In this document: positions 34,621 to 45,473 of the stretch, in pieces | Position numbering within the stretch: position 1 is the stretch's first letter | Layout: every line of letters starts with the position of its first letter | Source: Azolla caroliniana | Taxonomy: Eukaryota; Polypodiophyta | Assembly (NCBI GenBank): GCA_043228905.1 | Contig: JBHGNT010000013.1 | Coordinates: forward strand, 12,586,001 to 12,650,000 | Length of the DNA stretch: 64,000 bases | Reading direction: 5' to 3' | Translations under genes and position numbers: made by a program | The notes under the pieces: generated by a model | Databases searched by the model: none | Told to the model about the DNA's origin: nothing | What the model saw: the letters and a program-made list of their open reading frames with translations, nothing else

Positions 34621-37600
34621 AAAGAAAGAAACCCTAAGAACCTAACTAGGAATCATACTCTATTTTTCTTGACTCAAACGTTCTCCATAGTGTTCATGAA
34701 TACAAATTATGTTTTTCAAATGTTAAACATCTATTTTGCCCGTGTTTGCATGGGTGTTGTATATATCTCATTAGATAAAATATTATTGCAAGTGATCAAT
34801 TAATGTGTAACAAATCATTACTTTAAGTGGCAAAAGGCAAAGACATTGTTGTATGGATATAAATTAGTACATGACAAGAAACAAGTGCACAATTTTGTAT
34901 TGAAGTTTTTACTACTTTTAGTTATAAGAATTTTGTTGGGTTCTTAAAAAAAGTTCCAGGTGCCCTCTATTATCTTGTTTTCCTACAATTTCCTTATCAA
35001 CAACATAAGGCTTCTCCTTTTCCACACAAAAAACATCATTTTAAACCATCTCCATAGTTGGGACTCAAAGGCATCCTTGGCTTCTTTTGGCATGTTTTGA
35101 TGTATCTTCTTTCTTTTCGCAGGCATTTGTTTGATAGTAATAACTCATTAATTCATTGCCTTACTACGATGGAAATGTAAGGAGCTTCCAATGTTGCATA
35201 TATTCTAATGTATAGTAAAATCACAAAAGCTTGATATGTGGATAGTTTATGTGCATACAAAGAAGGTAGATTTACTTGGCGCAAATAAAGGATGATATTC
35301 TACATATCCCTCTAGAATTTATGGCTCTCAATGCAAAAAATATTGGTAGCTATGCTTTTCGTTAGATGCTATCTTTGATGGCAATTTGATTCCTTTTGTT
35401 TATTCATGCACAACCTCCAATGAATTCGTCATTACTAATATTTGGAGTGGATCCTAAATGTCCCATTAAATAAATCTAGTCACATTATAACAAGATTACG
35501 TCAATCATAATGTTGGCAATAGTCAGGGCATATGTTACAACCAATTCACGATTGTGAGATTATGAAGTGTCATTGTCAACCCTTGATTGGTACAATAAGA
35601 GATGTAATATGTGGTATCATCGACATATCACTAATCTAGCTCCTAAGAGACTATAAAATAGACACATCAAGTTTCCTTCCTGAAGGTAATATTGTTGGAT
35701 GCAACTATCTTTATTGTGAGTTTTCTCTTAGAAGCTAGTGCGACTTGGTATCACGTTTCTCCCTAAGTTTGAATAGATTTCAAAGCTTTTTGATGCAAGG
35801 GGTATCCATTTTCATCAAAACATCTTAAGTAACGAGATACTATAGCATCAATATGTAATGAAAGTTGTTGATCCATGTTCAAACCTAAAATTACCACACA
35901 AAACAATGAGACTGCTTTTCAAAATTCTATCACCTGGTTGATAATTGTTAAAGAATGTCATGCAACATTAATGCAATTATATGTATTGTGATACATTGAA
36001 GAAGTTCATAGTACATACATTCTAAACGACGACAATTACCTAAGGTGCGCCTACATAATCTTGTACATCCTAAAAACCTAGTTCTTACCACTAAGTGAAA
36101 TATATTACCTATAATCACATCATTTCACATGTATATTTGATTGAAAACTCTCTCTCTCTCTCTCTCTAATGGTTTGATTTAAAGAAACCTTTATTGAATA
36201 GACATGCCATATGTTATTATGACTTTGATAAAATATGTAGGGAAAAATACAAAAACACTCCACTAACTTTCGAAAAACTCCCCAAATTCTCCCAACTTTT
36301 CCAAATCAAGTACCATAACACCTCTTTGTAGTAGATTTTGTCGTTTAGGTAAGAGAATTTTGGTCCATTGACAAGACAAAAAGACCCAAGGTTATTGTGG
36401 TAATTGCCGAACAAGTTAGCAGTAGTTCCGTGTTTTTCCTTGAAATGGATGAATCATGTGTGCGAATACGATGTAACATTTTGTTCTCAAAGTTAGTTAG
36501 TTTGTTCACCATGTAACCTACGATTTATTTTCATGATATATTGTTATGTACGTCAACCTTTATTAATATGAACTTCACAAATATACTCTCTCTCTCTCTC
36601 TCTCTATGAACTCTCAAATTCATCATGTGAATATGTCTCCCTTCACGGGATAAACCTTTCTCTCTCTCATTCTCTCTCTCCTCCCCCCTTGTTGACACAC
36701 CTTCTATACTCAAGATTCTCTATGGCACTCCCACATTGTGTAAACACGTAGCCAACTCTTTACTCTTTAAGGGTTCACGTGCATCCATCACCTTTAATAA
36801 TATAGTTTTATGAATACTTGAGTGTGTAAACGTGCATGCATTATATATGTCACGCATATTTATGTGTATGAATAATTATCATCAAATCCCTAGTATAAAT
36901 GTTGGCTTACGAATCAACACGTCTCAAATCCACTCTTGATTTATGGACACATTATATCATCTAAACAATCCATTTTGTTAACACTATGTCTATGTTCATA
37001 TGTACTTGTATTCATGTGCGAGCATGTATGTCCATGCATGTGTTTGTGTTCAAACACACAATCATGTCCATGTCCGCATTCTCACGCACAATCACACATG
37101 TGCATACATGCATGTAACTCTCTCATACCACTTGCCACATTTTCCTCTTCCTTTTGACTTTTGATTTTGCAATTTTCTCTTGGAAGGATAGAACTTATGC
37201 TCTAGTGTGTACATATACACGTGGATATTGCTCGACATAATTTAGTAAAAGCTTGAAGTTTCCCTCCTCTTACTACAACTCAAACCAACTAGTTTCTCCA
37301 TTTTTATAACAATTACAAAGATCACATGACATACATGACATTCCACTGCCTTTTGCCAAAATACTATTGATCATGTCCCTTCGTGTCATTCTTCTAAACG
37401 CCTTTTGTCATAGCCCATAACTTCTCTCTTTTGGGTGACCTATATAGTATATACAAGGAGAACACATGACAAGCACTTATTCGAAGCTGGCAAATGTGGA
37501 AAATAGTTTAATTTTCGCGTCCAAATATTTATCCAAAGGCACCTTTTTATTTATGCACTCAATTTATTATTCTCAATTTGTTTTTATATGTCCTCATTTT

Positions 37601-39716
37601 ATGAACTTTTGCATACTTGAAAAGATTTGGTCACAATTGTCAAGAAGAGATCTTCACCAATGACTGCATATCACCTTTATTAAGCTCGTGGACATATTGA
37701 TGCTAGAACAAGCTCTGGCATGCGACTCAAGACCACACGAATTAATGTTATCCCGAAGGATTCCTTACAATTGTCCTACAACATGTCTATTTTTACGTAC
37801 ATATTAAATATGGTAACTTGCCTTACATGTATTATGTATAAAACCCTACCTACTTTATAAATGCTAAAGAAATCTAGCTTCAAAATTATAACAAGAACAC
37901 ATCAAATTCTAGCTTTTGTTAGAAATGATACAATATATAATCAAAACACTAGATGTTCATTAAGGGCGATAAATAGGTGATATAATGTGAATGCAAGGTT
38001 TGTTTTTGAATCGTTACCTTAATATAAAATGTTTTGAATGTGTTAATTTAAAAAATGTAATTTGATCTTTAAATACAAATTAATGCTTATCTGTAGGCAA
38101 TCTTCAACGGTTTGGTTTAGGTGTGCCAATATAACCATTATATAACTGTTGAAACCTAAACCTCAACATTATGACATCCTCAAACTTAAATCAAATTGGA
38201 CAAAATTGTTTGGCCATTAAGTCATGGTTTCATGGTTTGATTTGGCCCAAACCAAGTCGTTAACTATTGTGGTTTATCTCTGTGTACATTATTATTATTG
38301 GGCTCCTCTATAGTGGTAAAAAAAGTTAATCAATAACTCAAAATGGAACCATGAATCATGATTGCTCTAAATACTTGTAAGGGGTTCGCTAATAAAAACA
38401 TAACATTGTGTATGTTTAATCGGGGATACAAAAACTCATCTTCACTTTCCAATGCATAAAAATAGGATGAAGTGACTTTCTAGATAAACATACAATTTGT
38501 TGATTTGCACATTTATTTGATGAAAACCCCTCTCGTGCAAAAATGTATAGTTGTAACATTTTCGATCAAGCACGGGTTCCTTGTTTTCTATTGATTTAAA
38601 CTTTCAGAGCACAAATTATGTTAATATTATTTTAATAGTTGAATGCCACACGACGCACACTATATAAAGAGTATTGATACTAATGATCAAGTGTTCGATA
38701 GTCTGGTGATTGGCAAATTTTGTTTTAGTGAACGAGTGTTGCTTTTCAACCATGTACTTGAATTACATATTATTATAAATTTATACTATTTAATGTGTCA
38801 TGTAGAAGTGACTAGTTGTTGGGCATGAACACACAACTTTGGTTGCTTGCATGCACTTAGCTACATAATTATAGGTTGCTCACAAAGGTGGTGTATGAAG
38901 GCATGGGACCACTAATCCATAGTGAAAACTTCATAAAGTTTTTTGTAGCATATGGGATCATGCACATCCACATAGGAATGCATGTGTTTGGATATGGGAA
39001 GAGATTGGCATGTATTGCCTATTTTTGCCTCTTGGTGCTATTTTTTATCAATAATTTAATAAGTGACTTAAAACATCACATATGTTGCAGGATAAAAAAT
39101 ATCCATTTTTACACACTCTTTCTAGTTATTAAGTTAGTGGGTTACATTGTAGCATCAAAGTCATATGCTTGAGAGAACCCAAGTTTGATCCTCACCTATG
39201 CCAGGGCTCGTCCCATTGATTGCAACTATTCTCTTGTAGAGCCCATTGATTGCAATTGTTCTCTTGTGGATGTTAAAAATCGTTGTCTCTCTTCAAATCT
39301 TTCTACCAACTAGTCTTGATTGATGCTTAAGTTCAACTAAGTGTATTAGGTGGAGATGAGTTATGTTAGCAAAAAATAGCCAGACTTTGAAAACCATATT
39401 TAATTCATTTGAGCCAAGCTACATGCGCACATAGAAATCAAGCTACAGATTATAATACATTTTGCATTGGGTATATATTGAAATAATTTAAAACCATGTA
39501 TTATCCGGATGACCAAGGTTTTCTCAATGTGCATGCAATGATACACTTGAAACCTAACTTATTCGAGATGTTATGAAGTCATTACGTAAAATGAATTGAA
39601 GAACTTAACATTTTGTGAATGTCACCATCGATTTGAATGGGTTTTAAAAACAAAGAAAGTACATGTTTTATCCTCTTTAGGCCAAAAACATATGATATAC
39701 TTAGTTTATGAGCATT
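34621..39716. other. AT-rich intergenic DNA with CT microsatellites
   Basis: No gene is supported over 5.1 kb. CT runs are at 36151-36168 and 36584-36606. A weak tRNA-like stretch (ttagtgggttacattgtagc ... aagtttgatcctc) at 39134-39200 could be a SINE remnant. The 98-codon frame at 38876-39172 is hydrophobic AT-rich sequence with no domain. Confidence 0.5.
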
Positions 39717-40161
39717 TCACTCACATTGGATCTGTCTTTTAAAGTTTAGAAGAGAGTTCTGATTTCGCTTGATCCTCATGCCCAATATGTGTCGGGCTTG
39801 TCTGAGTTCCTTCATTGCGAACTTGTTGTGAAGGCTCTGCTTTAGCTTTCCGGTTTCGGCTTGATTGCTTCCTACGATCAACATGTCGTCGAGATATAGG
39901 ATCAGATAGATTCGGGACTCGTCTGACAGTTGCCGAGCATATAGACATGGGTTGGAGTCGGACTGGCTGTAGCTTAGTTGTCGGATGTAGGAGTCGAACT
40001 TCTGGTACCACATCCTTGACGCTTGTTTTAAGCCATAAAGGCTTTTCTTTAATCGATATACGAGGTGACCTTCCTCCCCCGTCACTGTGAAGCCTGCCGG
40101 TTGAGACATATAGATGCCTTATTCTAAAAGTCTCTGTATAAGAAAGTTGTCTTGACGTCTA
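39717..40161 (-). pseudogene. Ty1/copia RT fragment, part 3 (catalytic box)
   Basis: The minus frame reads IYMSQPAGF, LKKSLYGLKQASRMWY and the catalytic box LILYLDDMLIVG, then ends near ILGMRI. The upstream coding (DVKTTFL) is cut at 40161 by element B1. It resumes on the other side at 44482, so one copia RT was split. The 3' side is truncated at about 39717. Confidence 0.9.
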
Positions 40162-40166
40162 GCTGC

Positions 40167-40250
40167 TGTCATGATATGGCAAGACTCGAACCCATGACCT
40201 TACGTTACATGGGTTGAGCTCTTGACCATTAGACTATTTGTTGTAATACA
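40167..40250 (-). other. Antisense tRNA-like block at start of B LTRs (B1 5' copy)
   Basis: Read on the minus strand, an A-box-like TCTAATGGTCAAGAG is followed by TGTAA and then GGTCATGGGTTCGAGTC, a close B box. Spacing fits a tRNA; the anticodon-loop region resembles tRNA-Thr(TGT). The same block starts the other B LTRs at 44024, 48500 and 53711. A diverged version is in B3 at 44651 and 45474 (GTTTGTAATC ... GGTTCAAGTCC). Confidence 0.6.
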
Positions 40251-40312
40251 AAAAATATTATTTTCATTTAAGTTTTACTATAGAAAATTGATGTATATTC
40301 CAGATTTCTCTG

Positions 40313-40340
40313 GAACATTCTAGAAACTTTAGGAATACTC
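40313..40340 (+). promoter_or_regulatory. Heat-shock element array in B1 5' LTR
   Basis: Contiguous 5-bp units GAAcaTTCtaGAA followed by acTTTagGAAtaCTC. Three perfect alternating units are extended by imperfect ones, about 10 bp upstream of TATA. Three or more alternating nGAAn units are the binding site of plant heat-shock factors. Confidence 0.7.
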
Positions 40341-40376
40341 CTGAGAACACTATAAAAGGAGGCACAAGGCATTATT

Positions 40377-40395
40377 TTGAACCAAATCGGTTTAA
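40377..40395 (+). promoter_or_regulatory. Predicted B1 RNA 5' end, self-primer segment
   Basis: The palindrome-like TTGAACCAAATCGGTTTAA lies about 26-45 bases downstream of TATA (40351). Its AAATCGGTTTAA part pairs with the presumed primer site at 40615-40626 at 10 of 12 positions, or 11 of 12 using the 3' LTR version. Confidence 0.6.
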
Positions 40396-40612
40396 CGCTA
40401 GTCTTAAGCCTCGTAGCTACTATTGTATATTCTCTTAACATAATATATATCTTTTGTTATCATCATTCTCTCTCTCTCTCTCACTCACTCTTTCCTTCTC
40501 TCGAGAATTCTACACCTCCCTTAGTACTAATCCTCATCTTTTAGTACTAATTCATTCTCTGTCTTAGTATTGTTCCTAACAGTACTTCTCTGTCTTAATA
40601 CTGCTCCTGATA

Positions 40613-40626
40613 GTTTGAACTGATTT
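40613..40626 (+). other. Presumed self-priming primer site of B1
   Basis: GTTTGAACTGATTT directly follows the 5' LTR, where a tRNA primer site normally lies. It does not match the initiator Met-tRNA site. It is complementary to the predicted RNA 5' end of the same element. Confidence 0.6.
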
Positions 40627-40708
40627 CGGTCTCCTTCCTTCTCTTCCTTTTTCTTCTTACTTCTCCCTCCCTTCATACTAATCTCTTATTCCTCTTTTCT
40701 CTCATACT

Positions 40709-41858
40709 ATGGCCACTGTTAACGCTCAAGAATATCAATCTGTTTTTTCGGAGTTGCAATGCTTGAAAGAGAAGCTTCTCGCATTGGAACAAGAAAATCA
40801 ACGACTGTTGGGGGAGTTTGAACAAATCTCCTTAGAGAAGCAACATACGCAACAACAACACGGGGAACTAGTGTTACGCGTGCAACAGCTCGAAGCAACC
40901 ATAGTAGCAATGCAACAACAAGGACCCAATATGCAAGGGGTTCATAAAGAACCCAAGATCGGCCTTCCCATGAAATTCAATGGAACGCGATTGCAGTTTA
41001 GAGGATTCCTTAATTAGGTATGATTAGTCATTCAAATGCATCCTTCCCGATATCCCACCGATGCATCACGAGTGGGTTTAGTAGGCACGTTGTTAAGTGG
41101 CTCAGTTTTGGCATGGTTCGCTCCGTTGTTAAAAAAGGAATCTCCTTCACTAAACAATTTGAAGAGTTTTTAAGTGAGTTTAAAGCTTGTTTTGGAGATA
41201 TTGACAACATAAGGACAACAATCAACAAAATCCGACGATTATGTCAAGGTGATCATCCAACCTCCGCATCGTTGCAGATTTCCGCCTACTCGCCTTCGAT
41301 ATCCCTTGGGATGGCCAAGCACTTATGGAGCAATTTTGTTATGGTCTACGTAACAATGTCAAGGATTTACTCTTGACTTTCCTCGAAGAACCAAAGTCAT
41401 TGACAGAAGCAATCAGTCGCACGGTGAGATGCGACAACCGTCTTTTCGAATGACGTTCGGAACGTCACTTCCAGATGCCAAGGGCAAAATAAGAGCCCAC
41501 CGCCGCCTTAGTGGTATCAAAACCTTTTCCAAGGGAGTAATATAATGCGTCTCTAGTGAATACTCCAACTCCGATGGAAATTGACACTACATGTCGTCGC
41601 AAACCATTATCAAAAGAAGAAAAGCAGCGATGTCGAGCAAATCAACTATGTCTTTATTGTGGTGGACCAAGGCATATTGCAGTGAACTGTCCCCATAGGC
41701 CAAGAAGACAGGTGAACCAAATAGTTGCTAGTTCTAATTGTACTAAACCCGAGTCTATTTCAGTACGAATATTTGATAGTCCTAATAGTACCAATAGCCC
41801 AAATCTATCGAACAAATTTGATGTCCTTAGTCAGTTAGAAGAAGAGTTAAACGACTAA
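40709..41858 (+). pseudogene. B1 gag
   Basis: It starts MATVNAQEYQSVF. A Glu/Gln-rich coiled-coil segment precedes the KIGLPMKFNG opening of the capsid domain, which stops at 41015-41017 and continues in broken frames. An intact zinc knuckle CLYCGGPRHIAVNC (C-x2-C-x4-H-x4-C) is at 41649-41690, and the frame ends EEELND at 41858. It aligns throughout with B2 gag (49035-50158). Stops and frameshifts make it non-functional. Confidence 0.85.
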
Positions 41859-41867
41859 GTCCAGCCA

Positions 41868-42766
41868 AAATAGGAGTCGTTGTCGTGAAGATCCGTCACT
41901 ACGCGCGGATCGTGAGGCAGAACCGCCGGGGTTCTGGACCGGAAGGACTCGAAGTTTGCACAAGATTTAGCGAGAAAGAAATTGAGATAGATTGAAAGAG
42001 AGAGAGAGATTGAGATAAGATAGAACACTTGATTTAGATTGAGAGAGATTAAGATTGAATTCTTGACTTTAGATTTTAAGAACAAGGTATATCATCACAA
42101 GGATAACAAATTTTCTTCTTAATATTAATTTTGATATAAAGTACAAAGCTCTTGATAAGAATTTTATATTACTTTTCCTCCTTTGATCTTTTTCATACCC
42201 TCTTTTATAGATGCCCTCATGCATTTGAGGGTTCAAGACATGCATAAAATGCATGTTTGCCATTTGGCGCTCATGTATTACATGTGGTGCATGATAACCA
42301 CGTCACTCATTTTAGCTCTCATGTATGAGAATTTACATGTAAAGTTACAATGATAAAGATATTATTTCAAGAAAATGTCTTGGCTTAGTGGTTGTCAGAT
42401 GTTGCAGTTACCGTCGGTCGCCGGATGCCGGTTACCGTTCGATCGCCGAATGCCGGATGTCGGTTATCGTTTGGTCACCGGATGCCGGTTACGTTGCCGG
42501 TTCGGTTTTGGTTGGGCAAAACCTTTGCAAGTAGCCAGGCCACACCCATTCATCCAATAGCTTTTTTCAAGTCACCTTGAACTCTCTATGCTCCACACAT
42601 AGACTCAAAGATAATAGCTTTTGCTCTACCTTATATATGGTGAGATCCTTATTTCCTGTCTATGTGGGATATCTCACAGTTTTATTTTTCTCTTCTTCCT
42701 TCTCATACTTCACTCCCACATAACTTGTCACTTAGATGTCCGTTTTTTATGTGGTAAAGTACTAAA
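41868..42766. mobile_element. Insertion replacing B1 protease-RT-RNase H, TGTCGTG-type end
   Basis: B1 coding stops just after the gag end and resumes at about 42767 in the integrase zinc finger. The intervening DNA begins TGTCGTGAAGATCCG and has the ggggttctggaccgg block about 50 bp in, like the left end of the insertion at 4133. A possible right end is ttgtca at 42730. Compared with B2 about 2.3 kb of coding is missing, so a deletion accompanied it. Confidence 0.55.
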
Positions 42767-43990
42767 ACATTAGATTTAATACAACAATCATTCTGGTGGC
42801 CCCATATGCGACAATTTGTCGAAGATTTTGTTCAGACTTGTGATACATGTTGTAGAGCAAAAATGTGAAGGTATCATCCATATGGTTTATTAGAACCATT
42901 ACCAATTGCAAGCCCTGACAATCCATTGCTCTAGATTTCATCATAGATCTTCCGGTCTCTAAGGGATTCGATGTGATCTTAACAGTAGTAGATCGATATA
43001 CGAAAATGGCCCATTTTCTGCGATGTACTAATGAAATCTCCAGTGAGGAAACCCCCGAAACTGTCATGCGTGAAGTATGTCGGCATCATGGCCTTCCCGA
43101 TAGTATCATTAGCGACCGTGGACCCCAATTCATCTCGAAATTCTGGAAGCACCTCTTTAAAATGCTCAATGTCACTTGTAACCTCTCCTCCGGCTACCAC
43201 CTACAAATAGACAGCCAAGCAGAATGAACAAATCAAACGCTGGAGCAATATCTTTGGTGCTTTCTAAGCTATCATCAAGATGACTAGGTGGATTTTCTCT
43301 AGCTCACCGAATTTGCGTATAATAACTCTGTCCATTCATCGACAAAGGTTACACCATTTTATGCTTATACGGGTTGTCACCCCTAATGGTGTGTTTTTGA
43401 AACCCCAGAGTTGCCCACAAATCCTTGCACAGAGGATCGTTTGGAGCGGTTACGCAAGATACAAGCGGATTTATCTACTCATCTACAACAAGCTCAACAA
43501 ACACACTAGGTTTACGTGGATCGTCATCGGCTTCCATCCAGTTTTAACATTGGAGATCGGGTATTTCTACTTCGACAACACATCAAGACTACTCGCCCAT
43601 GCGAGAAGTTGGATTATCGGCGATTAGGTCCTTTCTGTATTATCGGAAAAATTAATGATGTCGCTTTTCTTCTCGATCTACCTCCACAACTTCGAATACA
43701 TCCGGTGTTTCATAGTTCTCTCCTCGAACCCTATCAAGACAACACCATCCTAGGTCATATTAAACAACCTCCACCCCCGATCGAACTTGAAGATGGACCT
43801 GAGTACGAGGTTGCTTCCATCCTTGATTCCAAAATTGTTCGCAACAAGCTCTACTATTTAGTCAATTAGCTAGGATATAATCCCAACGAGCGTACTTGGG
43901 AACCAATAGAGAATGTGACCAATGTTCGTGCTCTTCTTGAAGACTTCCATCCTCAATATCCAGACAAACTGGGTCCTCAATCCAAAACGA
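42767..43990 (+). pseudogene. B1 integrase and chromodomain
   Basis: The zinc-finger end (CDTCC-like) at about 42835 is followed by the core with VVDRYTKMAHF and SDRGPQFISKFWKH, then a broken E region. A frameshifted C-terminus has GPFCIIGKINDVAFLLDLP and HPVFHSSLLEPY. The chromodomain reads PEYEVASILDSKIVRNKLYYLV, with the conserved Trp codon changed to a stop (43867-43869), then ERTWEPIENV. The chromodomain directs integration into heterochromatin in this family. Confidence 0.85.
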
Positions 43991-44023
43991 CTTGTGACAC
44001 TCATCGTTTTAAAGGGGGGATAA

Positions 44024-44476
44024 TGTCATGATATGGCAAGACTCGAACTCACCTTATGTTACATGGATCGAGCTCTTGACCATTAGACTATTTGTTGTAA
44101 TACAAAGGATATTATTTTCATTTAAGTTTTACTATAGAAAATTGATGTATATTCGAGATTTCTCTGGAACATTCTAGAAACTTCAGGAGTATTCCTGAGA
44201 ACACTATAAAAGGAGGCACAAGGCATTATTTCGAACCAAATCGGTTCAACGTCAATCTTAAGCCTCGTAGCTGCTATTGTATATTCTCTTAACATAATAT
44301 GTATATCTTTTGTTATCATCATTCTCTCTCTCTCTCTCTCTCTCACACTCACTCTTTCCTTCTCTCGAGAGTTCTACACCTCCATTAATACTAATCCTCA
44401 TCTTTTAGTACTAATTCATTCTCTGTCTTAGTATTGTTCCTGACAGTACTTCTCAGTCTTAGTACTGCTCTTGACA
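44024..44476 (+). mobile_element. B1 3' LTR
   Basis: 453 bp, starting TGTCATGATATGG after the polypurine tract and ending ctgctcttgaca. It has the same parts as the 5' LTR. Confidence 0.93.
44167..44194 (+). promoter_or_regulatory. Heat-shock element array in B1 3' LTR
   Basis: GAAcaTTCtaGAAacTTC is four perfect alternating units, extended by agGAGtaTTC. The array ends about 11 bases upstream of TATA (44205). Confidence 0.8.
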
Positions 44477-44481
44477 GCTGC

Positions 44482-44650
44482 TCAAACTTTAGGTCTTCAA
44501 TCGCCACGACCCCGAGTAGGAGCCGACGGGTGGTCATCTTGACTAAAGGTAAGAATATCTCCTCATAGTCGACCCCATGTTCTTGTTTGAATCCTTTTGT
44601 GATGAGTCAAGCTTTATATTTGGGCTTCTTTGAGTCAGACACATATTTGT
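44482..44650 (-). pseudogene. Ty1/copia RT fragment, part 2
   Basis: The minus frame reads TKGFKQEHGVDYEEIFLPLVKM then TTRRLLLGVVAIEDLKFEQ, the RT segment just upstream of part 3. The downstream neighbour is across B1 and the upstream neighbour across B3. One in-frame stop (KA*LITKG) is visible. Confidence 0.9.
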
Positions 44651-44944
44651 TGTCATGAACACATGACCATTATGGCATCAACCGGACTTGAACCTCGAAC
44701 CTTGTAATCCATACTTGATTACAAACCTCAACCATTAAGATAGCTTATTGTTATATGAAACAATAAAAGCTACTTGTATTACATTGATTATTGTAAAAAC
44801 TCTAGATTATTCTAGAATGTTCTAGAATGTCCTAGAGCATTCTAGGTCTAGAACATTCTAGAACATTCTAGAAATCTCTAAGCTATTCTATTGGAACCTA
44901 TAAATAAGGGCATACATGTATTCTCAAATCAATTTGAATCAAAC
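44651..44944 (+). mobile_element. B3 5' LTR, U3 and start of R only
   Basis: 294 bp collinear with the 3' LTR: TGTCATGAACACATGACC, tRNA-like block, heat-shock arrays, TATA (44899), and on to tttgaatcaaac at the predicted RNA 5' end. Confidence 0.9.
44810..44873 (+). promoter_or_regulatory. Twelve-unit heat-shock element array in B3 5' LTR
   Basis: 44810-44842 reads TTCtaGAAtgTTCtaGAA, then near-units TCC, GAG and TTC. 44851-44873 reads GAAcaTTCtaGAAca then TTCtaGAA. That is nine perfect units in two strings (four and five) plus imperfect ones, about 26 bases upstream of TATA. Part of it could have grown by a 10-bp tandem duplication (gaacattcta). Confidence 0.85.
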
Positions 44945-45082
44945 TGTCAGAACCAAGGATAAAAGATAGAGTGATGGAAGAAGGATATTAGAGAACACGA
45001 GAAGAAAGGAACCAAATACTAAGAGAAGAATGGATGTATAAGATAGAGAAAGAAAGAGAATGGATACAAGATATATATAATG
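44945..45082 (-). repeat. Inverted copy of the LTR 3' end (U5) in B3
   Basis: TGTCAGAACCAAGGATAAAA and following bases are the reverse complement of 45785-45890. The match is essentially complete except for a 30-bp internal duplication at about 45036-45065. The junction falls exactly where the predicted RNA 5' end sequence stops. Confidence 0.95.
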
Positions 45083-45473
45083 GATTCATCACGGCGCAGA
45101 TTAATGATGCAACATTTCGTCTTAACCTTCCTGCACATATGCGGCTTCACCCTGTCTTTCATAACTGTCTTTTGGAACCTTGCCGCACCTCTTTAATTCC
45201 TAATCGTGTCATGCCACCACCGCCTTCTGTACAACTTGTGGATGGCCCCGAATACGAGGTAGCTGCTTTCTCGATTCTAAGATTGTGCGCAATAAGCTTT
45301 ATTATCTAGTTGATTGGCTTGGTTATCCACCGAGTGATCGCACTTGGGAACCCATCGATAACGTTTGTAATGCTGAAGCTCTGGTCAACGACTTCCATCG
45401 TCATTATCGAAACAAGCTCGGCCCAACAATGTTAACGCCGACTTCCACTCGGCGTTCTCGAAGGAGGGATAGT
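45083..45473 (+). pseudogene. B3 integrase tail and chromodomain
   Basis: AQINDATFRLNLPAHMRLHP and HNCLLEPC are followed by PEYEVAA, then after a one-base frameshift KLYYLVDWLGYPPSDRTWEP. It is the same module as the C-termini of B1 and B2. No upstream coding is present. Confidence 0.88.

Larger units (their letters stand above)
40167..40612 (+). mobile_element. B1 5' LTR
   Basis: 446 bp starting TGTCATGATATGG. The order is: an antisense tRNA-like block (40167-40250), a heat-shock-element array (40313-40340), TATA at 40351, a palindromic presumed transcription start (40377-40395), a CT run at 40470, then repeated ttagtactaat blocks. It ends ctgctcctgata. Confidence 0.9.
40167..44476 (+). mobile_element. 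Element B1: chromodomain Ty3/gypsy element, internally deleted
   Basis: It is flanked by an exact 5-bp target duplication gctgc (40162-40166 and 44477-44481). The 5' LTR is 40167-40612 and the 3' LTR is 44024-44476, with TG starts and a polypurine tract aaaggggggat at 44011. Gag and the integrase-chromodomain end remain. Protease, RT and RNase H are gone, replaced by other DNA at 41868-42766. It sits inside a copia RT in opposite orientation. Confidence 0.95.

Noticed and set aside
40613-40626. Conventional tRNA primer site in B elements
   Set aside because: The bases after the LTR do not match the Met-tRNA site TGGTATCAGAG. They match the element's own RNA start instead. A match to another host tRNA cannot be excluded without a search.
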